A stretch of DNA of 64,000 nucleotides, from the IMG/VR virus record IMGVR_UViG_3300014050_000003, positions 57,059 through 121,058 of that record; one strand, written 5' to 3'. A program made the translations under genes and the position numbers. Within the stretch, counting starts at the first letter, position 1; the number at the start of each line of letters is the position of its first letter. Source of the stretch: a virus. The notes beneath the pieces are model-generated. The model was not told where the DNA came from, searched no databases, and worked only from the letters and a program-made list of their open reading frames with translations. Positions 50,341 to 60,227 of the stretch are shown here, piece by piece.

Positions 50341-51995
50341 TTTGGTTTTACCGAAAGTATATTTAAATCTAATCCAAAATTTAAATTAGAATCATAAGTT
50401 AAGGCGGCGCTATTTAAAATATGGTCTTGTCCAATATTTTCAATACGTTTTAATGCCTCATCTTTTAATCCCGACATATAATAATCAATAAAATTATTTC
50501 CCCAAATTAATGCATTTCCAGTTGGTCTTTTTAAAATTCCTTTTATAGAAGAATTTGTATTCGATAATTGGACTTGTTCGTAACCTTGACCTCTACTAAA
50601 ATAAAAATTTTTATTATCTTTATTTGGTATAATATATTCTTTTGTCATTAAAGATAAATCATCGTATTGATTTCCAACTTCTAATCTTTTAACATATTTT
50701 GCAATTCCAGTTGTTCCTGTAATTAAAAAATTATCATTTGTTTTTTTAATACTATATGAAAAATTTTTCCCATAAGTAATATTATTGATATCTCCAAAAT
50801 AAATTAAATTTAAATCATTTGAAGTATTTATTGGTTTATAATCTGAATAACTATTTAAAGCTTCTTGATATGTACTTTTAAATTTTAAAAAAGCATCTGA
50901 TGTTTTTGATATTTGACCTATAATTGCGCTAGTTAATTTTACATTCCCATTTCTAGTATAATAATTAATTCCATCATTTCCTTGTTCTAAGGTTATCTCA
51001 TACATATGAATTAAGCCGCTATAAAAATTTATATTATCTGTATAAGAGATATTATAATTTAAACTATTAGTATATTTATCAAAAGTTGTGCCAATGGTAA
51101 ACGCTTCCCTATTAACCGAAGAAGAATAATAATTTAATGCAAGAGCATTACACCTTTCAAATGAACCAGAAATTTCTGTATTTAAATATTTTTTAGCTGT
51201 ATATTCGTCTGTATTTTGAAGTCCTAAAATTTTTCCATTTTCCGTTACAGTAAGAACGCCTTCTGCATTTCTTGAAGAAGTATTGGTGAGTTCTAAAGAA
51301 TAACCTGTTTTATAATTTTCATCAATTTGTATATTTTTTTGAAATGATGCAGATTTGTTAATTAGATCATAGTTTTCTTGTATAACATTTTGCTTAAACA
51401 TTAAATCATTATAAAAACCAGAAAATTTTCCAAATAAACCTAGATAAACTCCAGAGTCATTGTATATAGAATTTGCTAAATTTTTAGATTTTAAAATTAT
51501 ATCTGATTCGTCATTATAAAATTGAATATCCAGATTATGGTCATATGAATACTTTCCATTTTGAAGATGATTAAAATTTAAAGTCTCAGAAAGATTTAAA
51601 AGTTTACTATCAATTGAATTTAATCCAGATCCATGCTTGCTATCAATTGGAAATGTATTAAAATTTCCACTTTCTACTATTTCTATAGTATAAACATAGT
51701 CTTCAACAAAAATAGGATTTTCTTTAGGAAAAGAGATGTTAACTATTCTTCCATGCCCTAGATTATAATTATTTACTATGATTTCTTCATATTGACCAGT
51801 ATTGTTATTTAATATATTTAAAATACCACTATAAGTTTCTTTGACTCCTTGTGCGTCTGAGTTTGTGTATCTGTTATATAAAATTCCATTTAATTTTAAA
51901 TTTTTAGTAGTGCTTATTAATAAATTTTCCCCGCGAGAATAATTTTTATTCAAATCATAAGTTAATAAAGTCGCGTTTTCAAATATATAGCTCAT
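50337..51995 (-). CDS. Tail protein directly after the tape measure (distal-tail position)
   Basis: The 552-residue protein lies three bases after the tape measure gene, the usual position of the distal tail protein. It starts MSYIFENATLLTYDLNKNYS and contains NLKLNGILYNRYTNSDAQGV, then EEIIVNNYNLGHGRIVNISF and a PIFVEDYVYTIEI strand. The strand order is shared with the following gene, which suggests duplication. Several segments alternate polar and aromatic residues, as in beta-sandwich tail proteins. No catalytic motif is visible; the call rests on position and composition. Confidence 0.5.
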   Translation of the reverse strand: MSYIFENATLLTYDLNKNYSRGENLLISTTKNLKLNGILYNRYTNSDAQGVKETYSGILNILNNNTGQYEEIIVNNYNLGHGRIVNISFPKENPIFVEDYVYTIEIVESGNFNTFPIDSKHGSGLNSIDSKLLNLSETLNFNHLQNGKYSYDHNLDIQFYNDESDIILKSKNLANSIYNDSGVYLGLFGKFSGFYNDLMFKQNVIQENYDLINKSASFQKNIQIDENYKTGYSLELTNTSSRNAEGVLTVTENGKILGLQNTDEYTAKKYLNTEISGSFERCNALALNYYSSSVNREAFTIGTTFDKYTNSLNYNISYTDNINFYSGLIHMYEITLEQGNDGINYYTRNGNVKLTSAIIGQISKTSDAFLKFKSTYQEALNSYSDYKPINTSNDLNLIYFGDINNITYGKNFSYSIKKTNDNFLITGTTGIAKYVKRLEVGNQYDDLSLMTKEYIIPNKDNKNFYFSRGQGYEQVQLSNTNSSIKGILKRPTGNALIWGNNFIDYYMSGLKDEALKRIENIGQDHILNSAALTYDSNLNFGLDLNILSVKPK

Positions 51996-51998
51996 ATG

Positions 51999-54900
51999 TT
52001 ATTTTTTAGTTGGTGGTAGTCTTTGACCTCCTACGCTAACAATTCTTTCATTAAAGCTACTTGTTAAGTCTTTTATTTGATTTTCTAAATCTGTTTTTAA
52101 TGTGCTCAATGAGTTTTCTATTTCTTTTGTTATATTTTCTTTAATATTATCTATAGATTCACTATTAACAGTAAATTCAATTGGTCCATTTGATTGATTG
52201 ATCTCTACGCCAATATTACCTTTAAGAGATAGATCTGTATTTTTAATTTCTATTTGAGACATTCCAGCAGTTAAATTATTTAATGCTTGAGATGTATTTT
52301 GGAAATTTACTCCTGGCTGATTTGGTAAACCGCTAGTTTGGTTTGGCCTTGTTAATCCATTACTAAATGCGCTAAAATTAGCATTAATAGAAGCAACATT
52401 TTTACTAATATCTAAAATTGCTCTTTGACTTTGAATCGCTTCTTCTACTTGAGTTCTAGCTATTTCACCTGATCTTGCTCCAATTTTATTGTATTCTCCA
52501 GCTAAACCATATTCTCCTTGAGATCTTAATAATCTAGCTATTGCTGACGTTTGAAATTCTATATCTTTAGCTCTTCCAGATATTGCTCTTTCTTTTAAAG
52601 ATCCAAGATTCATTCCTTCTAAACTTCCTCCAAACATTTTTACTGTATCTAGTAATGTACCCGCTGAAGCTCTGCCACCAACTGGAGTTCTTAAACCTTG
52701 AATATTAGTAATTAAAGAATCTATTGTACTATTTGATTGAGGATTAATATAAGATTCTAAACCTCCAAAAGATCTAATATCTTTTTGTTTTTGTATTGAG
52801 GCTGCTTGAATTTGATTGTTGATTCTTGTTAATTCTGTTTGTTTAATTTGTTGAGCATTTAAATCTAATAAGGCTCTTTGATTATCTGCTAAAATATTAT
52901 TCGCTTGAGTTTGAAGATCTATAGCTTTACTTCCGTATGCAGTTCCTCCAAAAAATTGATTAAATGAATTAGTTATTTCTTGACCAATTTGATCTGCTGA
53001 TTTGCCGCTTGTTGCAAGCTGACCTAAAACTGTTTGAAATTGATTTAATTTTTGTACATCTACTTTTGGAGTCTGACCAGGGACATTTTCTTTCTTAAGA
53101 TCTAAAAATGTTTTATAACCTTCTTGTAAAACATCAGATCGAGCTTTTGTTTCTTGATCTTTATATTTTTGAGCAAATTCTAATTGTTGTTTAGCCGTTT
53201 CAATTAAATTTTGATATTCTCTTGCGCTTTGAGGACCCATAGAGCTACGATTATATTCTAATAATCCACTTGCTCTTTGAAGTTGAATATCTTCAGTATT
53301 AAAGGCTAATTTATCTTTGTATTCTTGTTGAATATCGCCGATTTGAATTAATCTTTGATAAAAATTATCTAATGCATCTTGCCTAGCTTTTTCTAAATCA
53401 AGCGTTCTTTGTTTTTCTGCATTATCTTTGTTTATTAATTCAACTTCTTTCGCTCTTTCATCTGCTAATTTTTTAGCTTCTTCTCCACCGATTACTTCCT
53501 CTAATAATTTAGTTAAAATACTTTGTATTAATTGTTGAGCTGCTTGTTCGCCTTTAGGTCCGCCTTGCTCAGATAGTCTACGTATAGATTCTATAGCGTC
53601 TTGCCTAAATCCTAAAGATTTTAAATCTTTTTCGCTATATGAAGCATTTTTTGCTGTTTTAAATAAATCCATTCCTCCAGTAGAAAGCATTTGTTTTAAT
53701 TTTTCTTTAGCGTCTGAACTTTCAAAACCTTTTTGAGCAAAAACTTTTGCATATCTTTCTTGTTCACCAAAGCTTAAAGGCGATCCAGTTATTCCTCCTC
53801 CAATGGATTCTCTTGGATTTGTTAATGGTTTAAATGAAAGAGATTCAAAAAATCTAGCAAATTCATTTCCAGTTCTTTTATTTAATATATCTTCAAATCC
53901 AGCGGCACCTTTGTAATAAGATTCTTCATTAGCTAAATCTGATTGTATTTTAGACATTTGATCAAGCAAATCTGTATAATTAGTTATAGATACAAGTTGT
54001 TTTCTATAAGCTTCTGGAATTTGTTGAGCAGCATTCACTAAATCTTGATTTAATTTTCCTATAGTATCTGGTGAAGTTTTTGGATCTTTATGTGCTTCTT
54101 CTAATTTTTGTAATATATCAGCATATTTTTGAGAACTATTTCCAAAATCAGTTAATGTTTGGCCAGATTCTTCGGCTTTTTCTGCTAATTTTGTAGATTT
54201 TTCTTTTAATAAATTACCTATCGTTCCAAATGTTCCAGTAATAGCAAGAACTTCTGCTGATAAAATTCCAAATTTACCAGGTATTACTTGGGCCGCTGTC
54301 CCTGCTAAAGTTAAAGTAGAACTAAATCCCTCTATTGCTGCTGATAATTTTGGAGAATTTTTGGTTGCTTCTTGTAATAATCCACTAGCTAAAGACAATC
54401 CTATAGAAGCTTGTATTAATCCTCCTTTATATTTTTGAACTGATTGTGGAAGAGCATTGTCATCAAATATTACTTTAACTTTAGAAATAGAAGTTCCTAA
54501 TGCGCTCATTTTTGCTATTAAAGTATTCGCTTGTTGCGCCATTGTTGCTAGAGGTACATAGATTCCTTGAGCATTCATATATTTAAGTGGTGAGACTGCA
54601 GCTGCTGCAGCAAAATTTGGTATATAACCACCATATGCTCCAGCTTTTCTCGCTGCAGATCTAGAACCATATCTATTAATTCCTTGATTTAATCCATTAG
54701 GCTCATCTTTTGTATTATATACTCCAAGACCTAAAGGATTGCTATTTGAAGCTAAATCTGAAGAAGCTCCGATTCTAATTGAAGAAGCGGGAACACCAGA
54801 AGAAATTTCTCTCCCTATGGCTTCTTTTAATCCAGAAAAATTAGGAATAAATCCTTTTGCCGAGTATTGAGCTGGTATATTTTTAATTCCAGCTAATTGG

Positions 54901-57836
54901 GCTAATTCAAATCTATGATTTCCATCTTTTACTTCAGAATATAATTCTGGATATTGTTTAATTAATATCGGTTGTTTTTTTAAAAATTCATAAAGTTTTT
55001 TCTTATTTTCTTTAGAAGAAAAAAGTTTAGTTAAATTTTCTTTAGTTATAGGTCCAGAATAAGGAATTCCCATTAAAGACATTAAGCTTGATAAACCTTG
55101 AGCAGTTGATTTATTTGATCTTCCAATAAAGCCTCCCCTTTCAATATGTTTATTTGGATTAAATACAGCGAAATTAGGAATAAATCCATCATGAGCAAGA
55201 TCCTGTTCTCTAAATGTTATCGGTTTCGAATCTCCTTTTGATTTTATAACTCCATATGGTAGTTTTACTATTTTTTCATTTTTTTCGACAGCTTTAATTA
55301 AAGCTTGTTTTAATGCTGGAGTATTTTTTATTTTGCCTCTTATACTCTCAAGCGTATCTCTACTACCAGCATTTAATTTAGCGTCAAGATAAGGAAGTAC
55401 TTGCATAGCGGCTAATTGTCCACCAAATAAGGATTGATTTACTTGATCATTAACAAAATTAGTTCCATTATAATCCCAAGTGCCACTCCCACCGCCCTTC
55501 TTTTTATTTAAATCTAATTTAATAGCTGCATTTATAGAAGATTCAAATAGTCTTCCCATAATTTGAGGATAGGCAGAAGTATCAGCCTGTAATTGTTTAA
55601 CGATTGTATCTGCAGAAGGTAATTTTTTTGTATTTGGTTTAATTAATGTTACGGCAATTCTTTGAATTGCTTTTGCTAATTCTCTACCTGCTATTTCATC
55701 GAAATCACTATTGCCTATATTTAATATAGAAAAATCTTGTCCTATTGCTTGAATTATTTTTTTACCTCTTTTATTTTCTGATTCTGGTTTTTTTCTACTT
55801 TCTTGCAATTGAGAATAATAAAGTCTTTGCTCTTCATTGGGTTGAAATTTTTTTCCTAAAGGCAAATTAATACTACCTCCTCTAGCTAATGTTGCAATTT
55901 GTGCACCTTTTAAATTTGTCATAGCTCCTGCTGGAGGAATTAAATTAGCAAAATTAGGAACATAACCGCTCCATGCATAGGGATTAAATCCGTGAGCTTT
56001 TTCAAAACTTTGTTTATAATTTTTTCCAGCTTGACTACCTTGAGGAGGCATAATAGCTGGTTGATTAAATCCATTAAATTTTTTTACTTTTTCTGCGCTA
56101 TTATAAGTTACCATTCCATAATTAGGAATAAAAGTTTGTTTTACTTTTCCTGGCATATAACCACCAGCCAATGCTCCTGCGATTTCTTGACTAGCGCTAA
56201 AATTTGGAATAAATCCAGCTGATTTAGTTGGAATTCCTCTCATTGGTCCAGTTTGAGAAACTCTAACTCCAGAAGAAATCAAACTTTTTGATAAAGCATT
56301 TGCAACCGCAACTTGTCTTTGCATAGCAGCAGTTTCTTGTTCAATTAAAGTTAAAATTTGTTTATGTAAACTTGCAGTATTTATATTTCCACTATTAATT
56401 TGTTCAATAATTTGAGGATTTCTACCAATTAAATTTAAAATTTGTGTTTGTAGCGCCTGTTGTTCTGCGGCTTTAGCATTTAGACCTGTTAAACTTTTGA
56501 ATGCGTCTGCGGAGAATGTTACTAATCTTTCAAAAATTTTAAATAAAGCTGAAGCTGCTAATAATACTCCAGGGCCTCCTAAAAAAGTTCCTATTCCTTT
56601 TAAAAGACCTTGACCAATTCTTGATCCAATATCTTCACTTTCTGGTTGAAAACTTTCTAAAGCAGTATTTAATCCACCTAATAAATTTTTAAGAGTTGGA
56701 GCAATTGCTATATTACCTGCTTGAGCTGCTAATTTTTGTAAATTTGCTAAAGTTTTATTAATTGTTGCACTTAATGTTTGATTTAATTCTTCATTTCTAG
56801 TATTAGCTTCATTTGTTGCGCCATTAGAAGTTTCTAAAGCTCTAGAATATATAGAGTATTGATTTCCTAAATCTGCTAAAGAAGCTTTTAATACGTTAAT
56901 TTGGAATACGCCTCCAACTAATTCTGCGACTTGAGCTCTTTGTGTTCCAGATAATTTACTATATGTACTAGATAAACTATTTAGAATAGTAATTAATGGT
57001 AAAATATTACCTTGCTGATCTTTTGTAGCAACACCGATTGCTTCTAATGCATCTAAAGTATCAGTTCTTTGTAGTCTTGTAAAAATTGTTTTAAATGAGT
57101 TACCAATTACGGCTCCGCCTCTAGCTGTAGTTTGCTGAGCAGAAGTAACTAACGCAATAAGTTGATCTAAACTTACTCCTGCGTCTTGCGCTGAACTACC
57201 AACTCTTCTTACTGCTTCCGCTAAGTCTGCGGAACTTACCGCAAATCCAGCGTCAACAGCTGCTAATTTATTTATTAATTCATTTGATGTTATACTAGTT
57301 TTATTAAATGAATTTAACGCAGCAGTAATAGATTCAACGCTATCGACAACTCCCATTCCAGTTAATCTAGTTAAAACTAATGCATCGCTAGTTCTTTTTA
57401 GAGTATCTTCTATACCTAAGCCTTGTCTAGAAAATTCTGTTGCAGCTGAAGCAACTTCAGAAAAACTTTGTCCAGTATTTTTAGCTATATCAAATAAACT
57501 ATTGCCAAAAGAAGCTAAACTTTTTGAACTAGCATTTAATATAACATTAATGTCTGTAAGAGATTTTTCAACATCTATGACGCTTTTAATTGTTTCCGAA
57601 AAAGCTTTTTGTACAGCAAAAATTGCACCTGCTGAAGCACCGAATGCAATAACACGAGCATTAGATGCAGCTAATGATTTTTCAAATTCGCCTAATTGAC
57701 CATTAATTTTACCTAATGGTTGAGAAAATCCTTTACTATTTAAAACTAAAGCAGTATTAGCGACTTTTTCAATCTGCTTTTCTAGGGGCCTAGTATTCCC
57801 CAGTACATCAATAATGATATTATCACCTTGCGCCAT
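51999..57836 (-). CDS. Tape measure protein with PNF-motif-bracketed enzyme-like inserts
   Basis: The 1945-residue protein starts with a TP901-type tape measure core (about 60-400): VEKSLTDINVILNASSKSLA, FSEVASAATEFSRQGLGIED, TARGGAVIGNSFKTIFTRLQ and TQRAQVAELVGG. The tail half (about 1100-1945) is helical and coiled-coil-like with hydrophobic stretches. Residues 541-1076 carry six motifs of the type GFIPNFA: 541, 568, 624, 884, 995 and 1070. They bracket a PD-(D/E)XK-like segment and a ParB-like segment. A tape measure sets tail length and passes into the host at DNA delivery. At about 0.15 nm per residue it suggests a tail of up to ~290 nm, less if the inserts do not count. A GAGG site lies seven bases before the ATG. 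Confidence 0.88.
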   Translation of the reverse strand: MAQGDNIIIDVLGNTRPLEKQIEKVANTALVLNSKGFSQPLGKINGQLGEFEKSLAASNARVIAFGASAGAIFAVQKAFSETIKSVIDVEKSLTDINVILNASSKSLASFGNSLFDIAKNTGQSFSEVASAATEFSRQGLGIEDTLKRTSDALVLTRLTGMGVVDSVESITAALNSFNKTSITSNELINKLAAVDAGFAVSSADLAEAVRRVGSSAQDAGVSLDQLIALVTSAQQTTARGGAVIGNSFKTIFTRLQRTDTLDALEAIGVATKDQQGNILPLITILNSLSSTYSKLSGTQRAQVAELVGGVFQINVLKASLADLGNQYSIYSRALETSNGATNEANTRNEELNQTLSATINKTLANLQKLAAQAGNIAIAPTLKNLLGGLNTALESFQPESEDIGSRIGQGLLKGIGTFLGGPGVLLAASALFKIFERLVTFSADAFKSLTGLNAKAAEQQALQTQILNLIGRNPQIIEQINSGNINTASLHKQILTLIEQETAAMQRQVAVANALSKSLISSGVRVSQTGPMRGIPTKSAGFIPNFSASQEIAGALAGGYMPGKVKQTFIPNYGMVTYNSAEKVKKFNGFNQPAIMPPQGSQAGKNYKQSFEKAHGFNPYAWSGYVPNFANLIPPAGAMTNLKGAQIATLARGGSINLPLGKKFQPNEEQRLYYSQLQESRKKPESENKRGKKIIQAIGQDFSILNIGNSDFDEIAGRELAKAIQRIAVTLIKPNTKKLPSADTIVKQLQADTSAYPQIMGRLFESSINAAIKLDLNKKKGGGSGTWDYNGTNFVNDQVNQSLFGGQLAAMQVLPYLDAKLNAGSRDTLESIRGKIKNTPALKQALIKAVEKNEKIVKLPYGVIKSKGDSKPITFREQDLAHDGFIPNFAVFNPNKHIERGGFIGRSNKSTAQGLSSLMSLMGIPYSGPITKENLTKLFSSKENKKKLYEFLKKQPILIKQYPELYSEVKDGNHRFELAQLAGIKNIPAQYSAKGFIPNFSGLKEAIGREISSGVPASSIRIGASSDLASNSNPLGLGVYNTKDEPNGLNQGINRYGSRSAARKAGAYGGYIPNFAAAAAVSPLKYMNAQGIYVPLATMAQQANTLIAKMSALGTSISKVKVIFDDNALPQSVQKYKGGLIQASIGLSLASGLLQEATKNSPKLSAAIEGFSSTLTLAGTAAQVIPGKFGILSAEVLAITGTFGTIGNLLKEKSTKLAEKAEESGQTLTDFGNSSQKYADILQKLEEAHKDPKTSPDTIGKLNQDLVNAAQQIPEAYRKQLVSITNYTDLLDQMSKIQSDLANEESYYKGAAGFEDILNKRTGNEFARFFESLSFKPLTNPRESIGGGITGSPLSFGEQERYAKVFAQKGFESSDAKEKLKQMLSTGGMDLFKTAKNASYSEKDLKSLGFRQDAIESIRRLSEQGGPKGEQAAQQLIQSILTKLLEEVIGGEEAKKLADERAKEVELINKDNAEKQRTLDLEKARQDALDNFYQRLIQIGDIQQEYKDKLAFNTEDIQLQRASGLLEYNRSSMGPQSAREYQNLIETAKQQLEFAQKYKDQETKARSDVLQEGYKTFLDLKKENVPGQTPKVDVQKLNQFQTVLGQLATSGKSADQIGQEITNSFNQFFGGTAYGSKAIDLQTQANNILADNQRALLDLNAQQIKQTELTRINNQIQAASIQKQKDIRSFGGLESYINPQSNSTIDSLITNIQGLRTPVGGRASAGTLLDTVKMFGGSLEGMNLGSLKERAISGRAKDIEFQTSAIARLLRSQGEYGLAGEYNKIGARSGEIARTQVEEAIQSQRAILDISKNVASINANFSAFSNGLTRPNQTSGLPNQPGVNFQNTSQALNNLTAGMSQIEIKNTDLSLKGNIGVEINQSNGPIEFTVNSESIDNIKENITKEIENSLSTLKTDLENQIKDLTSSFNERIVSVGGQRLPPTKK
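54864..55139 (-). other. ParB/sulfiredoxin-like segment inside the tape measure
   Basis: Residues about 900-991 lie between the fourth and fifth PNF motifs. VKDGNHRFELAQLAGIKNIP (969-988) matches the ParB/Srx signature 'v.DGnHRl.A....G...ip'. This fold includes nucleases and ATPases in phage and plasmid proteins. Confidence 0.55.
55257..55769 (-). other. PD-(D/E)XK-like segment inside the tape measure
   Basis: Residues about 690-860 lie between the third and fourth PNF motifs. GRLFESSINAAI (761-772) gives the motif-I Glu, GTWDYNG (785-791) the Asp at the end of a strand, and LDAKL (817-821) a D-x-K pair about 30 residues later. This order fits the PD-(D/E)XK nuclease fold. Fold assignment is by motif only. 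Confidence 0.5.
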
Positions 57837-57878
57837 AGTAATCCTCTAATAGAATTACACTTAAATTTTAATATTATA

Positions 57879-58883
57879 TTATTTAACGCCGTGTATTTTT
57901 AGTATTTCTTCAAAAGAGAGATTTCCACCCTTTTTATCTGCTTCTTTAACTAAATCAATAACTTCATCTTTTGAATCTAACATGCCTTTAAGCTCTTCTT
58001 TTGTTGCTCCAATATAAGTTTTACCTAAAAATTCTTTTCCAGAGTCTTTTTCTTTTTCTTTAGTTACTAAAGACCTATTTTCATACCATTCGACTAATTC
58101 ATCCAAAGAATTAATAGAAGATGGCGGAGAATCTCCTGTTCTTTCTAAATTATATTTATATCCTCTAGCTAATGTAAAAAGATTAATCTGATTATAAGTT
58201 AATTTAGACAAAGGTTTACCAAAAAATGTATAAGGATTATTTTCTGATAAGAAAAACATATTCATAAAAAAACTTGATACAGCTGTTTTTTTAAGATTTT
58301 TAACAGAAAATAAACTATTAAAATTTTGATATAAACTTGCGTATTTGATTAAATCTTCTACTTCTAAATTAAAAAAATCATCTTCTGAATCAAAATATTT
58401 ATCAAAATTTTCATTTTTACAAAATGTTAAGTATATAAGATATTCATTTGATTTTCTTGTAGAGTATTCTTCTGCAGTTATTCCTAAAAGTTCGACTCGA
58501 TCTTTTTCTATAGAAAGAAGCTCTTCTTCTAAAACTTTTATTTTATTATCTATTTCTTTCTGCTGAGATGCAATAATTAATTTTTTCTTGGTATCTATAT
58601 TAAGATTAATTTCATCTCTAATTTTAATTCTTCTATTTTCTTTTTCTTTTGACCAAATATTTTTTTCGTGCAATAAATCTAATTTGTCTTTTTCTTCTAA
58701 GATTCCCATGCTTTTTGATTTATCAAAAAATTCAATATACTTTTCATAAACATTAGCCAAATCGACTTCTGTTACGTGTTTTAAATAAAATATTTTATCT
58801 TCTAATTTATATATAGAATATTCGTTAATTATATCTTTATAAAGTTTTTTAACAAAATTGATATCTTTAAGTATTTCATTCAC
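57879..58883 (-). CDS. Unknown protein upstream of the tape measure
   Basis: The 334-residue protein starts at GTG 58883, three bases after the previous stop; no in-frame ATG is close. The first 150 residues are highly charged helix (KKLIIASQQKEIDNKIKVLE, then EELLSIEKDRVEL), probably coiled coil. The middle (SSFFMNMFFLSENNPYTFFG) is more hydrophobic, and the end is helical (LSFEEILKIHGVK). Genes in this place in siphoviruses usually encode tail assembly chaperones that coat the tape measure, although this one is larger than usual. No sequence family is recognised. Confidence 0.5.
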   Translation of the reverse strand: MNEILKDINFVKKLYKDIINEYSIYKLEDKIFYLKHVTEVDLANVYEKYIEFFDKSKSMGILEEKDKLDLLHEKNIWSKEKENRRIKIRDEINLNIDTKKKLIIASQQKEIDNKIKVLEEELLSIEKDRVELLGITAEEYSTRKSNEYLIYLTFCKNENFDKYFDSEDDFFNLEVEDLIKYASLYQNFNSLFSVKNLKKTAVSSFFMNMFFLSENNPYTFFGKPLSKLTYNQINLFTLARGYKYNLERTGDSPPSSINSLDELVEWYENRSLVTKEKEKDSGKEFLGKTYIGATKEELKGMLDSKDEVIDLVKEADKKGGNLSFEEILKIHGVK

Positions 58884-58885
58884 TT

Positions 58886-59638
58886 TTATGAATCAAAAAA
58901 TTCTTCTAAAGATTTAAATTCTTCTTCTGTTGAGGCTTTACCCATATACCATAAACTAATAAAATAAGCTAATTTTCTAATACCACCACTTAGCACATCA
59001 TCTCCTTGATCTTCAATTAAATCATAAGCTGTTAATTTATTTTCAAATGTTAAACCTTTAAATATTGGAGAAAATGTTATTTTATTATCATAAGAAACAT
59101 ATGATAAATTAAGAACCCACCATAATATAACTTGGTTTCTTGCTCTATTTTCTGCTGTTTGATCAAATACGCTTGATTGTTGTAATTCTAAATTAGCTAG
59201 ATCTTTTTTAATGTTAAGTATTTCATTTAACAAATCTTTCATTTTTGCTTCTTGTTCTTCTTTTTCAAGTTTAGTTAAATTGGCTTGAAGTTTTTCTAAT
59301 TCGGTTTGCTTTACATATAACGTAACATATAGAGTTGCATATCTTTGTTTTTCAGATTCACTTAAAGCTCCGCCGTCATCTTGATATCTTTTAGCTATCA
59401 ATGATTTAGTAAGTAACCCAAGCCTAATTCCTTCTGACACTTTAACGCCATAAAAAAGTTCCGCCTCTTCAAAAGTTTTTCTATCTGGACGAAGAATTCT
59501 AAAATAAACTGGAGATTTTTCTTTAACTTTTTTAAGTATTTTTACTTCTTCGCCTTTATCATTTTTTGAAATTTCTGGAACTTCTTTTTCTGTTTCATTT
59601 TCTATTGAGAATTCGTAAATATATTTATCTGTTTTCAT
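58886..59638 (-). CDS. Probable tail assembly chaperone-like protein
   Basis: The 250-residue protein starts with a beta strand region (YIYEFSIENETEKEV), then VYFRILRPDRKTFEEAELFY as in proteins that precede tape measures. A coiled-coil section (ELEKLQANLTKLEKEEQEAK) follows, and an aromatic segment (NQVILWWVLNLSYVSY) precedes an acidic C-terminal end (STEEEFKSLEEFFDS). It overlaps the 89-residue gene by 14 bases and lies two genes from the tape measure. The chaperone role is from position and composition only. I found no clear slippery site joining it to a neighbour. Confidence 0.5.
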   Translation of the reverse strand: MKTDKYIYEFSIENETEKEVPEISKNDKGEEVKILKKVKEKSPVYFRILRPDRKTFEEAELFYGVKVSEGIRLGLLTKSLIAKRYQDDGGALSESEKQRYATLYVTLYVKQTELEKLQANLTKLEKEEQEAKMKDLLNEILNIKKDLANLELQQSSVFDQTAENRARNQVILWWVLNLSYVSYDNKITFSPIFKGLTFENKLTAYDLIEDQGDDVLSGGIRKLAYFISLWYMGKASTEEEFKSLEEFFDS

Positions 59639-59894
59639 TTAATGTTCCTATCTTGGATTCAATAAATCCTTTGGTTCTTTTAAAGTTTGCTTTACCACCA
59701 ATTTTTACAATAAAATCATTTCTTTTTTCTTCATTCCAACTCATGTATTTATTAATTACTTTTGGACTAGAAATATCTTCTATCTTTAAAGAATTGAAAC
59801 CAAATTTAAATTTTAATTCTCTTTGTGTGGTTTGTAGATCAAGATTAGCAGAAATAATAGCTTCTGGCGTAAAATTAAAATATTTTGTTTTCAT
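59625..59894 (-). CDS. Small protein in the tail assembly region
   Basis: The 89-residue protein is basic, with FNFTPEAIISANLDLQTTQR, FKFGFNSLKIEDISSPKVIN and a KGFIESKIGTLNENR end. It overlaps the gene on each side (4 and 14 bases), which favours coupled translation. No family is recognised. A tail assembly role is likely because it lies between the tail tube and tape measure genes. Confidence 0.55.
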   Translation of the reverse strand: MKTKYFNFTPEAIISANLDLQTTQRELKFKFGFNSLKIEDISSPKVINKYMSWNEEKRNDFIVKIGGKANFKRTKGFIESKIGTLNENR

Positions 59895-60178
59895 TTTTTT
59901 ATTTCTATATTAAGAAAGTCAAAGTTTTTTTCAATCTCACGAATAGTTTCATTCCCAAGATCAAGTATTTTCTTTCTTAAATAATTATATTTATTATCAT
60001 CAAAATAATCAACATTTTTTAACGTCTGTAAATCTACTTCTTTATTTAATTTATTTAACATATTAGTATGATCTTCTTGGATGTCTTCTATTAAATTAAG
60101 ATATCTTTTATATAAATTAACAACATTTCGATGTATTTGAAACATCAAATACTCTTTGAGATCTGCTTTATTTTGCAT
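59891..60178 (-). CDS. Small helical protein after the tail tube gene
   Basis: The 95-residue protein looks fully helical and heptad-like (MFQIHRNVVNLYKRYLNLIE, then NKLNKEVDLQTLKNVDYF, ending ETIREIEKNFDFLNIEIKK). An AAAGGA site lies five bases before the ATG. It is the first gene after the terminator behind the tail tube gene. It may be a tail assembly factor; no family is recognised. Confidence 0.55.
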   Translation of the reverse strand: MQNKADLKEYLMFQIHRNVVNLYKRYLNLIEDIQEDHTNMLNKLNKEVDLQTLKNVDYFDDNKYNYLRKKILDLGNETIREIEKNFDFLNIEIKK

Positions 60179-60227
60179 AAATCCTTTATCCTTTATTAAA
60201 CCTTGTGCCTATATACCTTTACACTAA

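Larger units (their letters stand above)
54609..56216 (-). repeat. Six dispersed G(F/Y)(I/V)PNF motifs in the tape measure
   Basis: Motif codons are at 56196-56216 (GFIPNFS), 56115-56135 (TFIPNYG), 55947-55967 (GYVPNFA), 55167-55187 (GFIPNFA), 54834-54854 (GFIPNFS) and 54609-54629 (GYIPNFA). They are the only strongly conserved short sequence in this part of the protein. The spacing is irregular (27, 56, 260, 111 and 75 residues), as expected for module boundaries and not for a structural repeat. Confidence 0.8.

Noticed and set aside
58883-59900. Programmed -1 frameshift for a tail assembly chaperone
   Set aside because: The genes overlap by 14 bases or abut, but I saw no clear slippery heptamer that would fuse them, and each has a plausible start.
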